Origin: an uncultured Flavobacterium sp.
GTDB lineage: Bacteria > Bacteroidota > Bacteroidia > Flavobacteriales > Flavobacteriaceae
Assembly (NCBI RefSeq): GCF_946479975.1
Contig: NZ_CAMLIX010000011.1
Coordinates: forward strand, 1 to 44,684
Length of the DNA stretch: 44,684 bases
Reading direction: 5' to 3'
Shown: positions 37,787-44,684 of the stretch, piece by piece
Layout: each line of letters opens with the position of its first letter
How positions within the stretch are numbered: position 1 is the stretch's first letter
Notes under the pieces: model-generated
The model's input: only the letters and a program-made list of their open reading frames with translations
Database searches by the model: none
What the model was told of the DNA's origin: nothing
Translations under genes and position numbers: made by a program

Positions 37787-40069
37787 ATGAAAACTAAAAT
37801 TTTATTTTTTCTATCCGCCTTATTCATTTGTTCCAATGTTGCAGCTCAAATGCAGTTGTTTGATTTAAAAGAAGTGAGATTAAAAGAAGGTCCGTTTAAA
37901 AATGCTCAGGATGTAGATCTTAAATACATTTTAGCATTAAATCCAGATAAACTTTTGGCACCTTATTTATTAGAATCGGGGCTTACAACAAAAGCAGACC
38001 GCTACGGCAATTGGGAAAGTATAGGACTTGACGGTCATATTGGCGGTCATTATCTTTCGGCTTTAGCCATAATGTACGAATCAACTGGAAATAAGGAACT
38101 GAAAGAAAGATTAGATTATATGCTTTCAGAATTGGCGCGCTGTCAGGATAAAAATGGCAACGGCTATGTGGGCGGGATTCCGCAGGGAAAAGTTTTTTGG
38201 GACCGAATTCATAAAGGAGATATTGACGGAAGCAGTTTTGGTTTAAACAATACTTGGGTTCCTATCTACAACATTCATAAACTTTTTGCTGGTCTTACAG
38301 ATGCTTATTTCTATACCGGAAGTGAACAGGCAAAAGATATCGTAATAAAATTAGGAGATTGGTTTATAGAATTAATACGTCCGCTTTCAGAAGAACAAAT
38401 TCAGAAAGTTTTGGCAACAGAACACGGAGGGATAAACGAATCTTTTGCCGATGTGTACAGAATCACAAAAGATAAAAAATACCTTGAAGCGGCAGAAAAA
38501 TTATCGCATAAGGCTTTTTTAAATCCGTTATTACACAAAGAAGATAAACTTACAGGGCTGCATGCCAATACACAAATCCCAAAAGTGGTTGGTTTTGAAA
38601 AAATTGCTGTGCTTTCAGATAATAAAGAATGGTCGGATGCTGTGCAGTATTTTTGGGATAATGTGACCCAGAAACGAACAGTTGCATTTGGAGGAAACAG
38701 CGTTGCAGAACATTTTAATCCTGTAAACGATTTCAGTGGCATGGTCAAGTCAAATGAAGGACCAGAAACCTGCAATTCTTATAATATGGAACGTCTTGCC
38801 AAAGCTTTGTTTTTGGATAAAAATGATGTGCATTATCTGGATTTTTATGAGCGTACTCTTTACAACCATATCCTTTCGAGCCAGCATCCAGAAAAAGGAG
38901 GTTTTGTTTATTTTACGCCAATTCGTCCCAATCATTACCGCGTTTATTCGCAGCCAGAAACCAGTATGTGGTGTTGCGTAGGAACCGGACTTGAAAATCA
39001 TACTAAATATGGCGAATTGATTTACAGCCATACGCAAAATGATCTTTTTGTAAATCTCTTTATTCCATCGGTTTTAAAATGGCAAGAGAAAGGAATTGAA
39101 CTGGAACAAAACACAAAATTTCCGTATGAGAATGAAACCGAATTAGTTTTAAAACTTAAAAAAGCCAAAAACTTTGCTTTAAATATCCGCTGTCCAAAAT
39201 GGGCAGAAAATTTTGAAATATTAGTTAATGGAAAAGTAGAAAAAATACAATCCAAACCATCTGAATACGCTTCGATTTCACGAAAATGGAAATCAGGTGA
39301 TAAAATAACAGTGAGATTTAAAACTACAATTCATTTAGAAAACCTGCCGGACGGTTCAAATTGGAGCGCTTTTGTAAAAGGACCGATCGTCTTGGCTGCA
39401 AAAACGTCTACAGAAGGATTAGATGGTTTGTTTGCAGATGACAGCCGTATGGGACATGCAGCAAGAGGAAAATATATTCCGCTTGATAAAGCCTATGCAT
39501 TAGTTGGCGACAAAGCAGATTTTACTTCAAAATTAAAAGAAACAGGCAACTTGCGGTTTAGTTTAGATTCATTAGAATTAGAACCTTTTTTTGAAGTCCA
39601 TGATGCTCGTTACCAAATGTATTTTCAAACGTATTCTAAAGAAGAGTATAAGGAAAAGCAGGAATTGCTGAAAAAGCAGGAAATAGAAGCTATGGCATTA
39701 GAAGCCAAAACCATAGATAAAATAAATTGCGGAGAACAACAACCCGAAGTCGATCATTCATACAAAGGCGAAAAAAGCAATTCAGGGTATGACGACGGAA
39801 AGTTCTGGAGAAATACACGCTCTTATATTTCATACCAAATGCAGAATAAAAACAGCCGCGGGCAATTTTTGAATATTAGTGTTTTGGATGATTTCAATGC
39901 AGATGCTGTCACGATTTTCATTAATGAAAAACCAGCTGTAATTAGTATTCAAGATAAAAAAACAATCCAAATAAAAATCGATAACAAGGAAGTGCAAAAC
40001 ATTAAAATTGCTGCCAAAGAGGGAAAAATCAGTCCAAAGTTTTCGCAGCTCAGAATTGTTTCGAATTAA
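37787..40069 (+). CDS. GH127/GH146 beta-L-arabinofuranosidase (DUF1680), secreted
   Basis: Hydrolyses beta-L-arabinofuranosides. The signal peptide is about 1-21 (CSNVAAQ). The (alpha/alpha)6 barrel begins LFDLKEVRLKEGPF and contains LDGHIGGHYLSAL. Zinc/thiolate residues of the family are visible: E327 and C329 in NEGPETCNSYN, and C396/C397 in MWCCVGTG, one of which is the catalytic nucleophile. Beta-sandwich domains follow, with an extra module at about 640-760 (INCGEQQPEVDHSYKGEKS). GH146 is a closely related Bacteroidota family sharing these residues, and I cannot separate the two by eye. In this operon it would act on arabinose side chains. Most xylan arabinose is alpha-linked, so its target is of interest. 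Confidence 0.9.
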   Translation: MKTKILFFLSALFICSNVAAQMQLFDLKEVRLKEGPFKNAQDVDLKYILALNPDKLLAPYLLESGLTTKADRYGNWESIGLDGHIGGHYLSALAIMYESTGNKELKERLDYMLSELARCQDKNGNGYVGGIPQGKVFWDRIHKGDIDGSSFGLNNTWVPIYNIHKLFAGLTDAYFYTGSEQAKDIVIKLGDWFIELIRPLSEEQIQKVLATEHGGINESFADVYRITKDKKYLEAAEKLSHKAFLNPLLHKEDKLTGLHANTQIPKVVGFEKIAVLSDNKEWSDAVQYFWDNVTQKRTVAFGGNSVAEHFNPVNDFSGMVKSNEGPETCNSYNMERLAKALFLDKNDVHYLDFYERTLYNHILSSQHPEKGGFVYFTPIRPNHYRVYSQPETSMWCCVGTGLENHTKYGELIYSHTQNDLFVNLFIPSVLKWQEKGIELEQNTKFPYENETELVLKLKKAKNFALNIRCPKWAENFEILVNGKVEKIQSKPSEYASISRKWKSGDKITVRFKTTIHLENLPDGSNWSAFVKGPIVLAAKTSTEGLDGLFADDSRMGHAARGKYIPLDKAYALVGDKADFTSKLKETGNLRFSLDSLELEPFFEVHDARYQMYFQTYSKEEYKEKQELLKKQEIEAMALEAKTIDKINCGEQQPEVDHSYKGEKSNSGYDDGKFWRNTRSYISYQMQNKNSRGQFLNISVLDDFNADAVTIFINEKPAVISIQDKKTIQIKIDNKEVQNIKIAAKEGKISPKFSQLRIVSN

Positions 40070-40153
40070 TGAAAACAGAAATTTCAAGACTAAATCAGGA
40101 GTAGGAATTTTTTATTTCAAAAGGTATTTTAAAAATATTGAAAAGTAAAAATT

Positions 40154-41737
40154 ATGATGAAAACAAGGAAAAATTTTATTTATAATATTCTCTTATTGGC
40201 ATTGACTATTGTGACAACTCAAGCTCAAAATGGCAAAGCTCAGAATCCAATTATTTTTGCAGATGTTCCTGATTTATCCATAATTAGAAATAACGATACC
40301 TATTACATGAGCAGTACAACCATGCACATGAATCCTGGAGTTCCCATTATGAAATCTAAAGATTTGGTGAACTGGCATCTGGTTAATTATGCCTATGAAA
40401 CTCTTGAAGACAATGACGATAGGCTGAATTTAAATAATAATAAAAATGACTACGGCAGAGGTTCATGGGCGAGCAGTCTGCGTTTTCATAATGGAATATA
40501 TTATGTAAGTACATTTTCTGGAACAACGGGTAAAACTTATATTTTTTCTACAAAAGATATTGAAAAGGGACATTGGAAAAGAACTGTTTTAAATCATTCC
40601 TATCACGACCATTCTCTTTTTTTTGATGATGATGGAAAAGTATATTTAGTCTGGGGCGGAGGAAAAATTCAGATAGTAGAATTAAAAGAAGATTTGTCAG
40701 GAGTTAAAGAAGAAACCACTAAAGTTTTAATCGAAAATGCCAACGCGCCTGCGGGAAACAACATCATGCTTCCATCAGAAGGTTCACAACTTTTTAAAAT
40801 TAAAGGAAAATATTATTTATTCAATATCTGCTGGCCAAAAAACAGCATGCGTACCGTAATCATACATAGGGCAGACAGTATTTCAGGTCCTTGGGAAGGG
40901 AAAATAGGACTACAAGATTTAGGCGTTGCACAAGGCGGCCTTATTGAGACGCCAGACGGCAAATGGTTTTCGTATTTGTTTAGAGATGCTGGAGGTGTGG
41001 GGCGTATTCCGTATTGGGTTCCTGTAAAATGGGAAAACGGCTGGCCAATTTTGGGCGAAAACGGCAAAGTACCAGAAAAACTTGATCTTCCAGCCAATAA
41101 AAGTCTTATTCCCGGAATCGTAAATTCTGATGAGTTTACTAGAAAAAGTGGAGAAAATGATTTACCGCTGGTTTGGCAGTGGAACCATAATCCAGATAAT
41201 AAAAATTGGTCTGTTAAGGAAAGAAAAGGTTATTTGAGAATAAAAACTTCTAGAATCGACAGCAGTTTTACGCAGGTAAAAAATGTTTTGACACAAAGAA
41301 CTTTTGGTCCAGTATGTTCTGGAACGACAATGCTGGAACTTTCAAAAATGAAAGACGGTGATTTTGCAGGACTTTCATTGCTTCAAAAAGATTTTGGTCT
41401 GGTTGGAGTAAAAGTAGAAAAGGGTTCTAAAAAAGTAATCATGATAGATGCCGAAAAAGGAACTCCGAAAGAAATAGAAAGTGTTTCAATAAATCAGGAT
41501 AAAATATATTTTAAAGCCGAATGTAATTTTAAAGACAAAGCAGATCAGGGCAGATTTTATTACAGTTTAGATGGTAAAAAATGGATTGCAATTGGAAAGG
41601 CGATCAAAATGCCTTACACCATTCCTCATTTTATGGGCTACCGATTTGGATTGTTTAATTACGCCTCAAAAACAGCGGGAGGTATTGCCGATTTTGATTT
41701 TTTCCGAATTGATGATAAAATTTCACAAACCAATTAA
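40154..41737 (+). CDS. GH43 (subfamily 12-like) arabinofuranosidase/xylosidase with C-terminal beta-sandwich, secreted
   Basis: The signal peptide ends near residue 25 (LTIVTTQAQ). The propeller domain (about 30-320) has a shifted first motif: the base is D40 in ADVPDLSIIRNNDTYYMSS rather than the usual ADPS. D152 is in HDHSLFF and acid E209 in LPSEGSQLF. The STTMHMNPGVPIMKSKDLVNW segment is what I recall from GH43_12 members, often alpha-L-arabinofuranosidases of xylan loci. A C-terminal concanavalin-like domain (about 335-520) completes the 527 residues. Two consecutive ATG codons start the gene; I kept the first. It follows GH127 by 84 bases and precedes GH3 by 43 bases in the same operon. 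Confidence 0.92.
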   Translation: MMKTRKNFIYNILLLALTIVTTQAQNGKAQNPIIFADVPDLSIIRNNDTYYMSSTTMHMNPGVPIMKSKDLVNWHLVNYAYETLEDNDDRLNLNNNKNDYGRGSWASSLRFHNGIYYVSTFSGTTGKTYIFSTKDIEKGHWKRTVLNHSYHDHSLFFDDDGKVYLVWGGGKIQIVELKEDLSGVKEETTKVLIENANAPAGNNIMLPSEGSQLFKIKGKYYLFNICWPKNSMRTVIIHRADSISGPWEGKIGLQDLGVAQGGLIETPDGKWFSYLFRDAGGVGRIPYWVPVKWENGWPILGENGKVPEKLDLPANKSLIPGIVNSDEFTRKSGENDLPLVWQWNHNPDNKNWSVKERKGYLRIKTSRIDSSFTQVKNVLTQRTFGPVCSGTTMLELSKMKDGDFAGLSLLQKDFGLVGVKVEKGSKKVIMIDAEKGTPKEIESVSINQDKIYFKAECNFKDKADQGRFYYSLDGKKWIAIGKAIKMPYTIPHFMGYRFGLFNYASKTAGGIADFDFFRIDDKISQTN

Positions 41738-41780
41738 GACTATTCAAAAGGTTTTAAATCCAATTTAAAAAAAGTAAGCA

Positions 41781-44372
41781 ATGAAAATAAGATGTTTGGT
41801 TGTAATAAGTTTGTTTTCAGTAGTGAGCATTCATGCACAGCTGCTTCCGTATAAAAATCCTTCCTTAAGTTCTTCAGAACGCGCAAAAGATCTAATTTCG
41901 AGATTAACGCTCGAAGAAAAAGCGGCCTTAATGTGCGATCAGTCGGATGCTGTGCCAAGACTTGGAATTAAAAAATTCAATTGGTGGAGCGAAGCTTTGC
42001 ATGGATATGCCAATAATGATAATGTAACGGTTTTTCCAGAACCTATAGGAATGGCGGCTTCTTTTGACGACCAATTACTTTATCGTGTTTTTGATGCTGT
42101 TTCTGATGAAGCAAGAGCCAAATACAACCAATGGATAAAAGATGGAAACGAAAACAAACGATTTTTAAGTCTATCGGTTTGGACACCAAATGTGAACATT
42201 TTTAGAGATCCAAGATGGGGACGCGGACAAGAAACCTACGGCGAAGATCCATATCTGACTTCTCGCATGGGAGTTTCTGTTGTTAAAGGATTACAAGGTC
42301 CTGCAGACGCTAAATACCGTAAACTTTTAGCCTGTGCCAAACACTTTGCAGTACATTCAGGTCCGGAATGGAGCAGACACGAACTGAATTTAAATAATGT
42401 AAATCCGCGTGAATTATATGAAACGTATCTGCCTGCTTTTAAAGCGTTAGTGCAGCAAGCAGATGTACGTCAGGTAATGTGTGCGTATCAGCGTTTGGAT
42501 GATGAACCTTGCTGCAGCAATACCCGATTATTACAGCGTATTTTAAGAGACGACTGGCAATATAAATATTTGGTGGTTTCAGACTGCGGTGCGGTAACCG
42601 ATTTTTACACCACGCACAAAGTTTCATCAGATGCTGTTCACGCCGCTTCTAAAGCTGTACTTGCAGGAACAGATGTAGAATGTGTCTGGGAGAAATATCC
42701 GTTTAAAAATCTGCCCGAAGCTGTTGAAAAAGATTTAATTAAAGAAGCTGATATCGACAAAAGTGTACTGCGCGTTTTAGAAGGCCGTTTTGAATTGGGA
42801 GAAATGGATGATGACGCGATTGTACCGTGGGCACAAATTCCTCCAACGGTTTTAAATAGTAAAGAACATCAGCAATTAGCACTAGAAATGGCGCAGAAAT
42901 CGATGACTTTGCTTCAAAACAAAAACAAAATTCTGCCCTTAGATAAAACAAAAAAAATTGCAGTTATCGGACCTAACGCAGCAAATGAACCCATGTTGTG
43001 GGGAAATTATAACGGAACGCCTGTTAAAACGATTACTATCAAAGAAGGAATAGAATCTAAAACAGGTGCAGCTAAAATCTATTACGATAAAGCGTGTGAT
43101 TTGGTTGAAGATAAAGTCAATCAAACTTATTTCGATCAAATTTCATTCGAAGGTAAAAAAGGAATGAAAGCAACTTATTGGAACAATCCCAATAGAGAAG
43201 GAAACAGCGTTATTTCGGTACAGCTCACCAACCCGATTAAAATGACAACTGCGGGACAGCACGAATTTGCTTCTGGAGTAAAACTAGAAGGCTTTTCTGC
43301 GAAATATGAAACCGAATTTACAGCGAAAACAACAGATACACTTGTTTTTAAAACAGGAGCTACAGGATTTTTTGAATTACTTGTAAATGGAAAATCCATT
43401 GCTACTTATACCAACTGGAGAACGGTTCCAGGAAATATTCCGTTTCCGGTAGAAGCAGGTAAAACCTATAAAATCGAAATTCATTTTGCACAGTCCAACA
43501 ACTGGCAGGCGAATCTAGAATTTGATTTCGGAAAAGAATTCGATATTAATTTCGCCTCATTAATTCAAAAATTAAAAGGCATTGATACTGTAGTTTTTGT
43601 AGGCGGATTATCCACTTTACTTGAAGGAGAAGAAATGCCGGTTTCGTATCCAGGCTTTAAAGGAGGCGACAGAACCAATATCGAACTGCCGGCAGTACAA
43701 AGAAAATGTTTGAAGGAACTGAAAGCGGCAGGAAAAAAAGTAATTTTTGTAAATTGTTCAGGTTCTGCAATAGCTTTAACACCAGAAACATCAAGCTGTG
43801 ATGCTATTTTGCAGGCTTGGTATCCCGGAGAATCAGGAGGTCAGGCTGTTGCCGATGTACTTTTTGGAGATTACAATCCTGCGGGAAAACTGCCTGTTTC
43901 CTTCTATAAAAATTCAGAAATATTGGGCGATTTTGAAGATTATTCTATGAAAGGACGCACTTACAGATATACGACAGATGTATTGTTTCCTTTCGGGTTT
44001 GGATTGAGTTATTCTGAGTTTACAATTGGTGCAGGGAAATTGAGTAAGATTCAAATAAAACATGATGAAAATATTCAATTGAACATTCCTGTACAAAATG
44101 TGAGCAAGCGTGACGGAACCGAGATTATTCAGGTATATGTAAAAAAAGTCAATGATCCAGATGGTCCTTTAAAAACTTTAAAAGCATTTAAAAGAGTGAC
44201 GCTAAAAGCTGGGAATAAGGAAAATGTTGTCATAGAGTTACCCGCTTCATCATTTGAATTTTATGATGCTTCAACCAGAGGAATTAATGTGGCTTCTGGA
44301 GAATATGAAGTGTATTATGGAACTAGTTCAGCGGCGAAGAATTTAAAAACACTCAAAGTATCGGTACTTTAA
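41781..44372 (+). CDS. GH3 beta-xylosidase with inserted PA14-like domain, secreted (second GH3)
   Basis: Likely the outward-facing xylosidase of the susC operon. The signal peptide is about 1-20 (VVSIHAQ). The barrel includes RDPRWGRGQETYGEDP (142-157) and nucleophile D268 in LVVSDCGAVTDF. The sandwich domain is split at about 455-595 by a PA14-like insertion (FKTGATGFFELLVNGK), and the GEEMPVSYPGFKGGDR loop and Fn3-like C-terminus follow. The build is the same as the minus-strand GH3 at 14363-16990, but the two differ clearly in sequence, so they are paralogues rather than a recent duplication. The 863-residue length is normal. The GH31 gene follows after 84 bases. Confidence 0.93.
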   Translation: MKIRCLVVISLFSVVSIHAQLLPYKNPSLSSSERAKDLISRLTLEEKAALMCDQSDAVPRLGIKKFNWWSEALHGYANNDNVTVFPEPIGMAASFDDQLLYRVFDAVSDEARAKYNQWIKDGNENKRFLSLSVWTPNVNIFRDPRWGRGQETYGEDPYLTSRMGVSVVKGLQGPADAKYRKLLACAKHFAVHSGPEWSRHELNLNNVNPRELYETYLPAFKALVQQADVRQVMCAYQRLDDEPCCSNTRLLQRILRDDWQYKYLVVSDCGAVTDFYTTHKVSSDAVHAASKAVLAGTDVECVWEKYPFKNLPEAVEKDLIKEADIDKSVLRVLEGRFELGEMDDDAIVPWAQIPPTVLNSKEHQQLALEMAQKSMTLLQNKNKILPLDKTKKIAVIGPNAANEPMLWGNYNGTPVKTITIKEGIESKTGAAKIYYDKACDLVEDKVNQTYFDQISFEGKKGMKATYWNNPNREGNSVISVQLTNPIKMTTAGQHEFASGVKLEGFSAKYETEFTAKTTDTLVFKTGATGFFELLVNGKSIATYTNWRTVPGNIPFPVEAGKTYKIEIHFAQSNNWQANLEFDFGKEFDINFASLIQKLKGIDTVVFVGGLSTLLEGEEMPVSYPGFKGGDRTNIELPAVQRKCLKELKAAGKKVIFVNCSGSAIALTPETSSCDAILQAWYPGESGGQAVADVLFGDYNPAGKLPVSFYKNSEILGDFEDYSMKGRTYRYTTDVLFPFGFGLSYSEFTIGAGKLSKIQIKHDENIQLNIPVQNVSKRDGTEIIQVYVKKVNDPDGPLKTLKAFKRVTLKAGNKENVVIELPASSFEFYDASTRGINVASGEYEVYYGTSSAAKNLKTLKVSVL

Positions 44373-44456
44373 AATAGTACAAAAAATATATTGTTTTAGT
44401 AAATTGAAAAAGAAACCCAATAAGGTTGATTGTTCAGAAAAAAGGAGTTTTAGATT

Positions 44457-44684
44457 ATGAAAAAAAAGTGCTCATTATTGCTGACCGTTTTTCTAATAGG
44501 CTTTTGCGCTGCCGCACAGTCTTACCAGAAAACAGATTTAGGATTAAAAACAGTTGTTAATGCAACCGTAATCGAAGTTCAATTTTACAGCCCTCAAATT
44601 GTCAGGGTAATCAAATATCCTGAGAAGGATCTATTCGAGAAAAAGAGTTTATCTGTAATTAAAACTGCCGAAAAAACAAAACTT
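44457..44684 (+). CDS. GH31 alpha-xylosidase/alpha-glucosidase, N-terminal fragment (runs off the window)
   Basis: The frame is open from ATG 44457 to the window end, 76 residues. The start is supported by a Shine-Dalgarno-like AAAGGAG (44441-44447), unusual here, and by a signal peptide (MKKKCSLLLTVFLIGFCAAAQ). The mature start YQKTDLGLKTVVNATVIEVQFYSPQIVRVIKYP and KKSLSVIKT match the N-terminal beta-sandwich of GH31 alpha-xylosidases of Bacteroidota. The catalytic region is outside the window, so alpha-xylosidase versus alpha-glucosidase cannot be decided. It lies 84 bases after GH3 in the same orientation and probably belongs to the same operon. Confidence 0.75.
   Translation, partial: MKKKCSLLLTVFLIGFCAAAQSYQKTDLGLKTVVNATVIEVQFYSPQIVRVIKYPEKDLFEKKSLSVIKTAEKTKL

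Noticed and set aside
38401..38775. 124-codon open frame antisense to the GH127 gene
   Set aside because: Complementary to a conserved catalytic region; composition and lack of a start region point to a shadow.

Overview
The window is AT-rich DNA from a Bacteroidota, most likely a Flavobacterium-like member of the Flavobacteriaceae. The grounds are a SusC/SusD pair, -33/-7 promoters of the TTG-N19-TAnnTTTG type, few Shine-Dalgarno sequences, and protein sequences typical of that group. Almost the whole window is devoted to plant cell-wall polysaccharide use. The centre and right form a xylan (glucurono-arabinoxylan) utilization locus.

Left block (1-10845, + strand): an exo-glycosidase cluster. 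It holds the C-terminal part of a DUF5695-like protein, a GH42 beta-galactosidase, a GH43 enzyme with discoidin and LamG-like domains, a cytoplasmic M24 aminopeptidase-like protein, a DUF6055/HELGH zinc-metalloprotease-like protein and a GH36 alpha-galactosidase. It points to galactose- and arabinose-containing substrates. Two copies of a 140-bp intergenic repeat with inverted ends lie between these genes.

Middle block (10883-16990, - strand): a membrane-tailed SDR oxidoreductase with its own transcription unit, then a GH3 beta-xylosidase followed by a full-length transketolase. The last two look like one operon, coupling release of xylose to the non-oxidative pentose-phosphate pathway.

Regulatory and uptake block (17211-23320, + strand): a LacI-family regulator divergent from GH3/tkt, a GH10 endoxylanase lipoprotein, then a GPH-type sugar transporter, a signal-less (cytoplasmic) GH43 and a Nudix-fold/winged-helix regulator of the NrtR/AraR type.

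Right block (24029 to the end, + strand): SusC, SusD, GH43, SGNH esterase, a three-domain CE6-CE1-CE1 esterase, GH115 alpha-glucuronidase, GH127/GH146 beta-L-arabinofuranosidase, GH43, GH3 and the start of a GH31 alpha-xylosidase. Together they can strip acetyl, feruloyl, glucuronosyl and arabinosyl decorations and reduce xylan to xylose.

The most notable regulatory signal is a 12-bp palindrome RCAAYCGRTTGY. I found it seven times, only in the intergenic regions before GH3-tkt, GH10, the transporter operon and susC. It is the probable operator of the local LacI protein. One copy overlaps the -33 element of the likely susC promoter. A second palindrome (TTTGATAAATTATCAAA and a near copy) occurs before the transporter operon and before susC, and is a candidate site for the second regulator. 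I found no rRNA, tRNA, CRISPR array or insertion sequence.
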